Origin: JBAYST01 sp041676005 | GTDB lineage: Bacteria > Bacillota_I > Bacilli_A > RFN20 > CAG-826 | Assembly: GCA_041676005.1 (NCBI GenBank) | Contig: JBAYST010000010.1 | Location: forward strand, 1 to 25,529 | Direction: 5' to 3' | DNA: 25,529 bases | Shown here: positions 1 to 8,422 of the stretch, piece by piece | How positions within the stretch are numbered: the first letter of the stretch is position 1 | Layout of the letters: every line of letters begins with the position of its first letter | Made by a program: the position numbers and the translations under genes | The notes under the pieces: generated by a model | Told to the model about the DNA's origin: nothing | The model's database searches: none | Seen by the model: the letters and a program-made list of their open reading frames with translations, nothing else

Positions 1-2
1 TC

Positions 3-2252
3 ATAAAAGAGTATTACGGATATTTTTTAAATGGCTCGATTATTGAATTGATGTTTTTAGAAAAAATCAACTATGATACCGCAAAAACTTTTCTCAATTT
101 TTTGCCTTTTGTCCATGAATCCTCCGGCAACTTAAAACTTGAAGCATTGCTTAAAATGAAACAGAACCTTTTAAAGAAAAATCTTTATCGGAAGAATACG
201 TATCTAGAGATAGAATTTAAAAACAAAGACATAGAAATATATGGTTATGAACAAAATGATTACTATTTGACTCTTATTTTAGAAAAAATTGCTTTTGAAA
301 ATAAAAAGACTTTCTTACGTAACGAGGGTCTATTGAATGACCAAACAGTTTTGAAAGTTTTTAACAATGTCGAGGAAGAAGTGCACTACGTGATGAATGA
401 AATCGTGTCCTTGATTAAGAGTGGCGTAAGCGCGCAAAATATTAAATTGTTCGGTGTTGACGAGACATATCTCTACCAGGTTGAAAAATATGCCAAAATG
501 TATGGAATCAATCTTAATGGCCTCCCGCCTAAGTCGCTTTTTATGACATCTATCGGAAAAGAATTTTTGAGTTCGTACAAAAAAAACCAGGAAATTGAAC
601 CTTCGGTTCTGGAAACATTTAAAGAAAAGGATTTGAACAAAGACGAACAATCTGTGAAAACATTAATTGTTAATTACGAAGACAAAAGACTGAACTTCAA
701 CGAGCAATACGATGTTTATAAAAATGTTTTAAAAGAAAACCATGCTTTTCAAAATCGATATAAGACCGCAATTGAGATTATTAGCGGAGATAACGGTGTA
801 AAAGGTCAAGAAGTTTTCGTTATTGGATTTCGACAAGGAGTTTATCCGTTATCTAAACAAGATAATGATTACTTAAACGAAGAAGAAAAACAGAATATCG
901 GTTACATTTCAATCGATAAAAAAAATAGTGACAGATTATTTTCTTTGTTAAATTTTCTAAAGAGTGATAATAATTTCCATTTTTCTTTCGCCTTAGCAGA
1001 TTTAACCTCTGATTTTTTACCATCTTTTATCGCTACCGATAATAGATTTAAAAAAGAAACTCCAGGTTTAGGTTTGCTAGATCATTCCCTGTTAGCTAGC
1101 AAGATTGAACTTGTTAAAATGTTGGATTTAAAGAGTAAATACAATGTCATTGAACAGATGCTTGAAACTTATAAATCTGCGCTATCGGTTCCTTATAAAA
1201 CTTATGATCACTCTTTTAAGGGTGTCCTGGCAATCGATGAGAATACAAAACTCGTTCATTCATATACAAATTTAAATACTTTTATCTCGTGTCAGTTTAG
1301 ATATTATTTAGAAAATGTTTTAAAAATCTCTGATAATTCAGACAATTTTAATTTAAAAATTGGAAATTTAGGACATTTTATTTTTGAGAGATGCCTTAAA
1401 AACAAGAAAGATTTTGATTTTGAAAAAACATATCTTCAGGGATATGAAAACATTCAAAAGCGCTACCCCTGGACCGCACAAGACGATGTCTTGTTGATCT
1501 CTATAAAGAATTTTTTTGCTGTTGCGTGTGAGCATATTTTAAAACATGATCGAGAAATGAAGTCTGCAGTTTATGATTTAGAAAAAACTTTGACTTTTCA
1601 GTTAAATAATAATTCAATTTTCAAAGGAAAGATCGATAAAATCATCACTGTCGGAAATTATGTTTACCTCGTGGATTATAAAACTGGTCGTGAACAATTT
1701 GATAGTAGACTCGTGTCGACATATCGATCGCTTCAGCTTCCTGCGTATGCCTTACTACTTCAAAACTCCAGTGATTATCAAGACAAAGAAATCGGTGGTT
1801 TATACATAAATAATGTCATAGATTTTTCAATGCGAGACCCATCACAGCATTTAGTTCACCCTTATTTGAAATTAAATGGAGTGACATTGTTAGATATAAA
1901 TAACTCTGCGATTGAGGGAATCGCACCAGGACTTCAAAATTCAACAGATCCATTTGTTAAATTTGATCTGCAACGTCTTAAACCGGAAAATATGGAACGG
2001 AAAGGGTTTATCACCAAAAATAAATTAGAAGAATACATTGAACTGACTAAAAGAAAATATTTAGAAAACGATGCAGAAATTCGCAAGAACAACTTTGTTA
2101 TCAATCCTAAAAAATACTCTAATAAAAAAGATGATGATGCGTGTAAATACTGTCCTTTTGAAAACATATGCTATAAAACCCAAAAAGATTTAGTTTCAGT
2201 TGAAACCCTAAATGATGAAAATGATGAGGCTATCGAAGATGAAATGGAGTAA
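3..2252 (+). CDS. addB: AddB-type helicase-nuclease subunit, 5'-truncated by window edge
   Basis: C-terminal part of the AddB subunit of the AddAB recombination enzyme, which processes double-strand breaks with AddA. The frame is open to the left edge, so the TTG at 48 is an internal codon, not a start; about 749 codons are present, against roughly 1,150 residues in full-length AddB proteins. Visible: an AddB/helicase-like stretch with VFVIGFRQGVYP (near nt 812-847), a RecB-family nuclease core with VDYKTG (nt 1671-1688), and four cysteines placed as in AddB iron-sulphur nucleases, one before the nuclease core (codon 1290) and a C-x2-C-x5-C cluster at codons 2142, 2151 and 2169. Its 3' end overlaps addA by 14 nt, the usual addBA arrangement. 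Family assignment is firm; activity is inferred from intact nuclease and Fe-S residues. The promoter lies outside the window. Confidence 0.88.
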   Translation: MKEYYGYFLNGSIIELMFLEKINYDTAKTFLNFLPFVHESSGNLKLEALLKMKQNLLKKNLYRKNTYLEIEFKNKDIEIYGYEQNDYYLTLILEKIAFENKKTFLRNEGLLNDQTVLKVFNNVEEEVHYVMNEIVSLIKSGVSAQNIKLFGVDETYLYQVEKYAKMYGINLNGLPPKSLFMTSIGKEFLSSYKKNQEIEPSVLETFKEKDLNKDEQSVKTLIVNYEDKRLNFNEQYDVYKNVLKENHAFQNRYKTAIEIISGDNGVKGQEVFVIGFRQGVYPLSKQDNDYLNEEEKQNIGYISIDKKNSDRLFSLLNFLKSDNNFHFSFALADLTSDFLPSFIATDNRFKKETPGLGLLDHSLLASKIELVKMLDLKSKYNVIEQMLETYKSALSVPYKTYDHSFKGVLAIDENTKLVHSYTNLNTFISCQFRYYLENVLKISDNSDNFNLKIGNLGHFIFERCLKNKKDFDFEKTYLQGYENIQKRYPWTAQDDVLLISIKNFFAVACEHILKHDREMKSAVYDLEKTLTFQLNNNSIFKGKIDKIITVGNYVYLVDYKTGREQFDSRLVSTYRSLQLPAYALLLQNSSDYQDKEIGGLYINNVIDFSMRDPSQHLVHPYLKLNGVTLLDINNSAIEGIAPGLQNSTDPFVKFDLQRLKPENMERKGFITKNKLEEYIELTKRKYLENDAEIRKNNFVINPKKYSNKKDDDACKYCPFENICYKTQKDLVSVETLNDENDEAIEDEME

Positions 2253-5200
2253 AGAACAATTATCAGCGATTAAAGCTTTTGACGAAAATGTTTTAGTCAA
2301 TGCTGGGGCAGGCAGTGGAAAAACATCCGTTTTAAGCGAGCATGTGATTTATCTACTCGAAAACAAAATCAGATTAGATCGGCTTTTAGTGTTAACTTTT
2401 ACAAATTTGGCGAGCAAAGAAATGAAAGATCGAATTCGACAAAAAATCGCTGATCCAAAACGCGGACTCACTCATCTGTTAAATTCTGTTGATGCAGCTC
2501 ATATTGAAACAATAGATGCTTTTGCACTTTTCTTGGTACAAAAGTATCATTATGTTTTAAAACTTCCAAAAAATATTCGAGTTTTAGATCAACAAATCGA
2601 AGAGATACAAAAAAGAAAAATTCTCGATGAAATATTTGAAGAATATTACAAAAAGAAGGAATCAAAATTTGTTCAACTAGCGAATTCATATATTGATAAA
2701 AATGACACCGATCTCAAAGATTTTATTATTTCGCTCGATAGAAAAATCAACCTTTCGATTGATGATAAAACTTATCTTGAAGAACTTAAAAGCTATTATT
2801 TTTCACCCGAATTTTGCGAATTTGTCTGTCGTGAATTGTTTAATTACTATGTAAAAGTTTTAGACGAAATACGCGAAATGATAAGTAACGGATTAGAAAA
2901 TTTAGATGACATCAATAATATCTTGGCAGTGATTGATACCATCTTATTAGAAACTGATTACGACATTTTTTTAAACTTATTAAAAGAAAGTAAATTTCCA
3001 AGAAAGCCCAGAGGTGATGCGGAATCAAGAATAAGGAAGAAAGCTGCCGAAAAGTTCAACAACTTAAAAAAGAAAACTTATGGTTATAAAAGTGAAATAG
3101 AGCAAAATATTCTCGAAAAGAAAGATAATGTACTTTTAGTCATCGAGATTTGTGAAGAGTTACGAAAAAGAATTGATATATTTAAAGCTGAATTTAATCT
3201 ATACACATTTCCAGATATTCAAAAAATGGCGCTGGAATTGATAAAAAAACCTGATATTTGCAGAGAAATCAAAAGTTCTTTCGATTATATTTTAATCGAT
3301 GAATACCAAGACACATCTGATATCCAAGAAAGGATGATCGAAAGTTTAGAAAAAAACAATATCTTCATGGTCGGAGATGTCAAACAATCGATTTACGCGT
3401 TTCGAAATGCAAATTGCAAAATATTTCAAGATAAATATAATGACTACAAAAAAAACATTGGCGGTCGAAAAATCGATATGAACAGCAACTTCCGATCTCG
3501 TGAAGAATTTGTTGATGATCTCAATAATCTATTTTCTGTTTTAATGGTGCCCGGTGCTAATATTATTGATTATGCAGCCGACCATCTTGTGACAGCTGGA
3601 GACATTTCATATCGCGAGTCTAAAAATCATAATCAAAATTATGGGATTCAAGAAATTCTTTATGATTTTTCAAATACAAAAGATAATGATAGACATGATT
3701 ATGAAGCGCGAATCATTGCTAAAGACATTATTTCAAAAGTCAAAAGCGGTTATCAAGTCGTCGATAAAGACCCAAAAACAAAATCCAAATATTTAAGACC
3801 TTGTGAATTTAAAGATTTCACAATTATTATGGATCGAGGTAATTATTTTGATGACTATAAAAAAATTTTCATGGAATACAATATCCCATTATTAGTTTAT
3901 AAAGATGAAACGATTACGATGAGTAAAATTCTCGTCGTTATTCGCCAACTTTTAAATATTTTAGACATGACAATGAATGAAGAAAACTTTATCAGCAATG
4001 AATATTCGATCTCATTTTTGTCAGTGGCTCGGTCGTTTCTTTTTGAATACGACGACCAAACAATTTATGACTATATCAAAAACGGAAATATCGCTTCTTC
4101 GTCCATCATTAAACAAATTGAAGAAATCAAAACTGAGTGTCAAAACAAAACCTTAAAAGAAATCGTTGATATTTTAGTAGATAAATTCGCTCTTTATGAA
4201 GCAGTATTCAAAATTGGAGATTATGTTTCTAACGCTTCAAAAATTGAAATGGTAACAAAACTCGCCGCTTCTTTAGATGAAATTGGAATGAATTTAACAG
4301 ATTTTGTTACATATTTTAAAGACATCGAAAAATATAAAATTGAACTTAAATTAGAACCAGTCATTGATAGCGACGATTCAGTAAAAATCATTAATATTCA
4401 TAAATCAAAGGGTCTTGAATTTTCAATTTGTTATTTTCCTGGGCTTTACAAAGAATTCTATCTTGATATGGCAAGAAATAATTTTATTGTTTCATCAAAA
4501 TTTGGAATTTCACTCGTTAACAAAGAAGAAAAAGAAAGCAATTTCTTAAAATTCCTTGCTATGCAAGATGAAAGAAAGGCGATTTTTGAAGAAAGGTTGC
4601 GAATGCTTTACGTCGCACTTACGAGGACAAAGGAAACCGCAATTCTTATCAGGGAAAAACCAGATGAAGAAAAAGTGGCTCCTAAATTGGAAAATTCTAA
4701 ATCTTTTGATGACTTCTTCCGAGCAATCGGTTACGAAGCCTCAAATTCTGAATTTTATTCACCTGACACTCCGATAATTCCTCTTTCTCTCGATCTAGAA
4801 AAATTTAAGTCAGCTCCAAAGAAATTAACCGTTGAAGAAACATTGAAAATGGATGATAACATCATTGAAGTTAAAAAAGCCGCGATGGATGAAATTAAGA
4901 CCTCATCTATTGAAACCTTAGAACTCGGTAATACTTTACATCGTTTATTAGAAATTGCTGATTATGAAACCAAAGATGTTTCTTTTATTCAAGACACAAA
5001 AATAAGAAATTATGTTGAAAGGGTTCTCAAAAATAAAATTTTTGAAAATGTCAAAAACGATGAATTAAAACATGAATTCACATTTTATGATTCGAAAAAC
5101 GACGTGAACGGAATTATCGATTGCTTAATTATAAAAGAAAATTATATTGCTATCGTTGACTTCAAGTTAAAAAATATAACTGAAGAGGCTTACGCTTCGC

Positions 5201-5307
5201 AATTGGCGGTTTATCGTTCTTACATCAAACAAATCACTAATAAACCTATTAGAACCTACCTTTTAGCAATCATCAGTGGAGAGTTGGAGGAAATACATGA
5301 AAATTAA
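2239..5307 (+). CDS. addA: AddA helicase-nuclease subunit (UvrD superfamily 1A)
   Basis: ATP-dependent DNA helicase and nuclease subunit of AddAB. The ATG at 2239 is preferred over an in-frame ATG at 2212: it has TGAGG at 2225-2229 with a 9-nt spacer, overlaps addB by only 14 nt, and starts the protein just before the Q-motif region. Protein of 1,022 residues, a little shorter than the ~1,230 of Bacillus AddA. Motifs in order: Walker A AGAGSGKT (residues 22-29), Walker B LIDEYQDTSD (near 352), GDVKQSIYAFRN (near 378), NIHKSKGLEF (near 718), RMLYVALTRTKE (near 787), and a C-terminal PD-(D/E)XK nuclease with GIIDCLI followed by IAIVDFKLK (near 970). All helicase and nuclease residues appear intact. 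Co-transcribed with addB and with the DUF5677 gene, which it overlaps by 11 nt. Confidence 0.93.
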   Translation: MKWSKEQLSAIKAFDENVLVNAGAGSGKTSVLSEHVIYLLENKIRLDRLLVLTFTNLASKEMKDRIRQKIADPKRGLTHLLNSVDAAHIETIDAFALFLVQKYHYVLKLPKNIRVLDQQIEEIQKRKILDEIFEEYYKKKESKFVQLANSYIDKNDTDLKDFIISLDRKINLSIDDKTYLEELKSYYFSPEFCEFVCRELFNYYVKVLDEIREMISNGLENLDDINNILAVIDTILLETDYDIFLNLLKESKFPRKPRGDAESRIRKKAAEKFNNLKKKTYGYKSEIEQNILEKKDNVLLVIEICEELRKRIDIFKAEFNLYTFPDIQKMALELIKKPDICREIKSSFDYILIDEYQDTSDIQERMIESLEKNNIFMVGDVKQSIYAFRNANCKIFQDKYNDYKKNIGGRKIDMNSNFRSREEFVDDLNNLFSVLMVPGANIIDYAADHLVTAGDISYRESKNHNQNYGIQEILYDFSNTKDNDRHDYEARIIAKDIISKVKSGYQVVDKDPKTKSKYLRPCEFKDFTIIMDRGNYFDDYKKIFMEYNIPLLVYKDETITMSKILVVIRQLLNILDMTMNEENFISNEYSISFLSVARSFLFEYDDQTIYDYIKNGNIASSSIIKQIEEIKTECQNKTLKEIVDILVDKFALYEAVFKIGDYVSNASKIEMVTKLAASLDEIGMNLTDFVTYFKDIEKYKIELKLEPVIDSDDSVKIINIHKSKGLEFSICYFPGLYKEFYLDMARNNFIVSSKFGISLVNKEEKESNFLKFLAMQDERKAIFEERLRMLYVALTRTKETAILIREKPDEEKVAPKLENSKSFDDFFRAIGYEASNSEFYSPDTPIIPLSLDLEKFKSAPKKLTVEETLKMDDNIIEVKKAAMDEIKTSSIETLELGNTLHRLLEIADYETKDVSFIQDTKIRNYVERVLKNKIFENVKNDELKHEFTFYDSKNDVNGIIDCLIIKENYIAIVDFKLKNITEEAYASQLAVYRSYIKQITNKPIRTYLLAIISGELEEIHEN

Positions 5308-6418
5308 AAAAATAGAACGTGAAAATTTCGACCGTGTATTGACGATTTTAAATGCTCCAAACATCACTAACCATGATTATGTATATGAAGTATATTCGAT
5401 GGCTAATGAAGCAATTAAAGAATTGGTCGAACAAAACATTTTAAAGAATATTCAACCTATCAATCCTGTTCTATTAACAGGTTATGTTCTTGGAGAATAC
5501 ATTTACAGCGTTGAGCGTAAATCTCTTGAAGAGAAAAAGGTTTTTGAAGACGATCAAGAAATCAAAAATCAAATGGCAGGAGTTGTCGCGGATAAATATT
5601 TGTCAGGTGATTATTTTAATTATAAAGAAAAAAGAATTACGAATAAATTCATGCCTCCGATGTCTTCGCTTGATCTTTATTTAAATTTCATGCTCAATAT
5701 GCTTAATACTTATCCAAAAAACGACCCCTCTTCAACGTTGATTGTCGATCTTTTAATTAAATCTATTTCTTTAGCTCGATGTGTTGTTGAACTTCTTGAA
5801 AATGGACACGAAACCGAAGCGATGGCTTCTTGGAGAACTCTACATGAATGCGAATCCACTTTATTAGTTTTAGATCGTTTCGGTGAAGCGATTATTCAAA
5901 AATATTTAAAACATATGAAATATGGGATTGCATTTAAAATTGGAAAGAATAATCGCGAGCAAACAGAAAAGATTTTTGAAGAAATTAAAAAAGAAATGAA
6001 AGAACATAACTTAAAGAGCAAAGATACCAAAAAATATATTGAATATGGTTGGCTTTATGGAACGAATGTGGTTCCTGATAGTGAATTGAAATTAAATTTC
6101 CGTGATGGTTTAGAGACGGTTGCAGGTTTGCACCAATACTCAGCCATCTATGAAACTTCATCAGAAATCGTTCACAGCACGCCAATGCTCATATATTCAA
6201 ACAAAACATATTATTATCTTCTAGCGCTTATCAGTACTTATGAATCATTTTTCAGAATTGAAAAAATATTCACAAACCTTTTTGGACAAAAAATTACTCC
6301 TGCACAACGCGCCCAGTATAACGCGATGAGAAATGTTTATTATTCGCAGTTAATTGCGATTCATCGAAAAGAAAGTGATAACTTAAAAGATTTGAAGAAT
6401 AGAACGATTAAAAAATAA
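5297..6418 (+). CDS. DUF5677 domain protein, function unknown
   Basis: Protein of 373 residues. The start is the ATG at 5297, 6 nt after a GGAGG (5286-5290) that lies inside the end of addA; coding overlap with addA is 11 nt, so translation is probably coupled. The centre (about 125-300) resembles DUF5677 proteins: an all-helical region with the signature around ASWRTLHECE (R180, E184) and a later SSEIVHST segment (288-295) giving a conserved E-x2-H pattern. No membrane segment or signal peptide. The N-terminal ~120 residues are charged and not recognised; the C-terminus is lysine/arginine rich. The family has no established biochemical activity that I can cite. Position as third gene of an addBA operon suggests shared expression with the DNA-break repair enzyme, but this is inference only. 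Confidence 0.75.
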   Translation: MKIKKIERENFDRVLTILNAPNITNHDYVYEVYSMANEAIKELVEQNILKNIQPINPVLLTGYVLGEYIYSVERKSLEEKKVFEDDQEIKNQMAGVVADKYLSGDYFNYKEKRITNKFMPPMSSLDLYLNFMLNMLNTYPKNDPSSTLIVDLLIKSISLARCVVELLENGHETEAMASWRTLHECESTLLVLDRFGEAIIQKYLKHMKYGIAFKIGKNNREQTEKIFEEIKKEMKEHNLKSKDTKKYIEYGWLYGTNVVPDSELKLNFRDGLETVAGLHQYSAIYETSSEIVHSTPMLIYSNKTYYYLLALISTYESFFRIEKIFTNLFGQKITPAQRAQYNAMRNVYYSQLIAIHRKESDNLKDLKNRTIKK

Positions 6419-6419
6419 A

Positions 6420-6450
6420 AAAACGAACGGTTGATGAGACCGTTCGTTTT
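6420..6450. terminator. Bidirectional rho-independent terminator between convergent genes
   Basis: Perfect 12-bp inverted repeat (arms 6420-6431 and 6439-6450) around a 7-nt loop TGATGAG. The stem reads AAAACGAACGGT / ACCGTTCGTTTT, with T-rich sequence on the outer side in both orientations. It lies 1 nt after the DUF5677 stop and 9 nt before the stop of the facing nucleoside kinase, so it can end both transcripts. Confidence 0.9.
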
Positions 6451-6459
6451 ATTTGTAAA

Positions 6460-8100
6460 TTAAACGTCAGCGTAGCAAGATTTGCCGATGAATTCGCGTA
6501 ATAACGAATTACACGGAACCCATTCATCAGACAGGTCATTGAAGAATTTTAACATTCTTATCAATCGCTCAGAAACCGGGAAGTGTGGAGATTCAGAATC
6601 AATTGCCCTTAACAAAGGCATTGCATATTTTTTCATAACACTCAATTCATAAATGAGGAATGAATTGAAAACATAATCCGCACCTTCTTGATTATCGTAA
6701 ATCCATTTGAATTCGCCTTTGCGAACACTAGGCCACATAACAAGAGTTTCAACGGCTGATGCATTACGGAATTGATAATCCCGAACAATGCGACGAAGCA
6801 ATCTCAAATCGGTAAGGGAAAGCGGATTGTGATTATCGATGTTGATCTGAGCTTGTGGAGCAATGTAAATTTTAAATTTTTGGTGTCTTGGAATCGATAA
6901 GGTAAGCATATCATTTAAAGCATGAATTCCTTCGATGATAATTGGCTCATTCTGTGCAACTTTAATTTTTCGGCCAAGAACTCGATGTCCAAGTTGGAAA
7001 TCGAATTTAGGCAATTGCACTTCGAGACCTTCAATAAGATCTGAGATATTTTGGTTGAAAGTATCGATATCTAAAGCGTGAATATCTTCTAAATCAGGAT
7101 CGCCATTTTCATCTTTCGGGGCTTGTGCTTTTGGTAGGTAATAATCATCAATTGAAATACGAACGGGGCGAATGCCGCGAGAAAGAAGTTCAATCCTCAA
7201 CCGATTAGCAAAAGTTGTTTTTCCACTGCTAGAAGGACCTGCAATACAGATTAAACGGATTGAACTGATATCTTTTTCGATTAAGTCACCGAGTTCGGCA
7301 AATTGGTAATTGTGTTGATGTTCGCACATGTTGATAAAATCAACAGAGCCAAATTTTTCAGCAATTTTATTAATTCCAGAAATAGTATCAATCCCGGCTG
7401 CCCTTGCCCAACTGTGTGCTCTTTTCAGTGTGCGACCATAAATTGGAGCATCTTCAAATTCGGGGATTTCACCCTTGCACTCGGCCCTTGGATATTGAAT
7501 GATTATTCCTGGTGAATAATAACGAATATTAAAATTTTTAATATATCCAGTAGATGGAACCAATCTTTCATACATGTAATTGCAATAACCTTCGCATTCA
7601 TACATATGAGCGGTTTCTTCAGGTCGCACTTCTAAAATTTCGATTTTGTCGAGAAAATTTTCTTTTTCGAAAATCTCGGCCGCTTCTTTTTTGCTCATCT
7701 TTTTCCGTTTGAGTGGGTAATCGGCTGCGACGATTCGGTTCATCTCTTCAATTAAATCGTGGGTGAGTTGAGCGGTCACGGTTCGCCCTTCGTTTAATAT
7801 CTGCATAAAAATTGAACGCGAGACATTGTATGAAAATCTGAATTGGAGGCCAGGGGCAATATTATGCATTGCCATTGCGATTAAATAACGAAGCGACCCT
7901 TCATATGATCGGATAGCATCTCGGTCTTTGACAGTCAGAGGTTCAACGTGTGAATCCTCTTGGAGGACATAAGTTAGTTCGCGAACTCTATTATTGACTC
8001 TTGCACAAACGAAATCCCGATTGTCACCGATTATATCGAGAATCGATACGGGCTTTTTAAAAGTTTTTTCTTCATTGTTAATTTTTACTTTAATTGACAT
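6460..8100 (-). CDS. Nucleoside (uridine-type) kinase with N-terminal TGS/ThrRS-like domains
   Basis: 546-residue protein. Residues 1-60 form a TGS domain with the ARVNNRVRELTY stretch. Residues ~65-205 resemble the second additional domain of threonyl-tRNA synthetase, but the histidines of the editing site are not evident (RYLIAMAMHN where synthetases have a His-rich motif). Residues ~280-480 are a uridine-kinase-family P-loop NTPase with GPSSSGKT (288-295), SIDDYYLP and a DIHALDIDTF stretch. Expected role: phosphorylation of a pyrimidine nucleoside with ATP in the cytosol; the role of the ThrRS-like part is unknown. This fusion recurs widely in bacteria. ATG at 8100 is preceded by AGGAGA (complement of 8107-8112). 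Transcribed alone from the promoter at 8138-8166; shares a terminator with the DUF5677 gene. Confidence 0.85.
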   Translation of the reverse strand: MSIKVKINNEEKTFKKPVSILDIIGDNRDFVCARVNNRVRELTYVLQEDSHVEPLTVKDRDAIRSYEGSLRYLIAMAMHNIAPGLQFRFSYNVSRSIFMQILNEGRTVTAQLTHDLIEEMNRIVAADYPLKRKKMSKKEAAEIFEKENFLDKIEILEVRPEETAHMYECEGYCNYMYERLVPSTGYIKNFNIRYYSPGIIIQYPRAECKGEIPEFEDAPIYGRTLKRAHSWARAAGIDTISGINKIAEKFGSVDFINMCEHQHNYQFAELGDLIEKDISSIRLICIAGPSSSGKTTFANRLRIELLSRGIRPVRISIDDYYLPKAQAPKDENGDPDLEDIHALDIDTFNQNISDLIEGLEVQLPKFDFQLGHRVLGRKIKVAQNEPIIIEGIHALNDMLTLSIPRHQKFKIYIAPQAQINIDNHNPLSLTDLRLLRRIVRDYQFRNASAVETLVMWPSVRKGEFKWIYDNQEGADYVFNSFLIYELSVMKKYAMPLLRAIDSESPHFPVSERLIRMLKFFNDLSDEWVPCNSLLREFIGKSCYADV

Positions 8101-8137
8101 TATTTTTCTCCTATTTTTATAAATGACTAACGATGTA

Positions 8138-8166
8138 ATTTTACATAAAAAGTGACTTCATTTCAA
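8138..8166 (-). promoter_or_regulatory. Sigma-A-type promoter of the nucleoside kinase gene
   Basis: On the minus strand TTGAAA (complement of 8161-8166), a 17-nt spacer, then TAAAAT (complement of 8138-8143), 37 nt upstream of the ATG. Leaves a conventional leader carrying the AGGAGA ribosome-binding site. Confidence 0.65.
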
Positions 8167-8364
8167 TTTTTAATACGCACTTTCATTCGTAAAGTTTTAA
8201 CAGTTTTGAAAAGACTGAAGAATATTTGAAAAAAACATCGTTTTTGCGCTGTTTTTGAAATTTATTTGGAAATTATTTTTTTTTGAACTTTTAGAAAAAT
8301 AAATTCAAATTAGGGAAAAATCGTTTTTATTGTTCAAGATTAAAAAGAGATAACCAGATTTTGT

Positions 8365-8393
8365 TTGTCTTTTAATTTATTAAAAAGCATAAT
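8365..8393 (+). promoter_or_regulatory. Sigma-A-type promoter of the PPi-phosphofructokinase gene
   Basis: TTGTCT (8365-8370), 17-nt spacer, CATAAT (8388-8393), 29 nt before the ATG. It is followed by AGGAG (8411-8415) with a 7-nt spacer to the start codon. Confidence 0.65.
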
Positions 8394-8422
8394 ATACACG
8401 AGTATAAGCAAGGAGATTATAT

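Larger units (their letters stand above)
8101..8422. other. 322-bp divergent intergenic region, AT-rich
   Basis: Separates the nucleoside kinase (minus) from PPi-phosphofructokinase (plus). It holds one promoter for each gene near its two ends (8138-8166 and 8365-8393). The middle (about 8170-8360) is extremely AT-rich, with a T9 run at 8276-8284 and two copies of ATCGTTTTT. I see no ORF with a ribosome-binding site, no riboswitch-like conserved structure and no tRNA in it. Confidence 0.7.

Noticed and set aside
48..50. TTG at 48 as the start of the AddB-like gene
   Set aside because: The frame is open to the left edge and the remaining protein lacks the AddB N-terminus; the gene is truncated by the window.
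2212..2238. Upstream ATGs as the addA start
   Set aside because: They lack a well-placed Shine-Dalgarno and add a methionine-rich extension; ATG 2239 has TGAGG at good spacing.
4556..4777. Plus-strand 73-codon frame inside addA
   Set aside because: Shadow of the addA reading frame, without family resemblance or its own signals.
3..6418. addBA-DUF5677 as a phage-defence system
   Set aside because: AddAB is housekeeping, and no toxin, nuclease effector or sensor domain is visible in the DUF5677 protein; kept only as a linkage observation.
8210..8290. Hairpin-like AT sequence and T9 run as a terminator or small RNA
   Set aside because: The stem has almost no GC pairs and no transcript points into it; expected in such AT-rich DNA.
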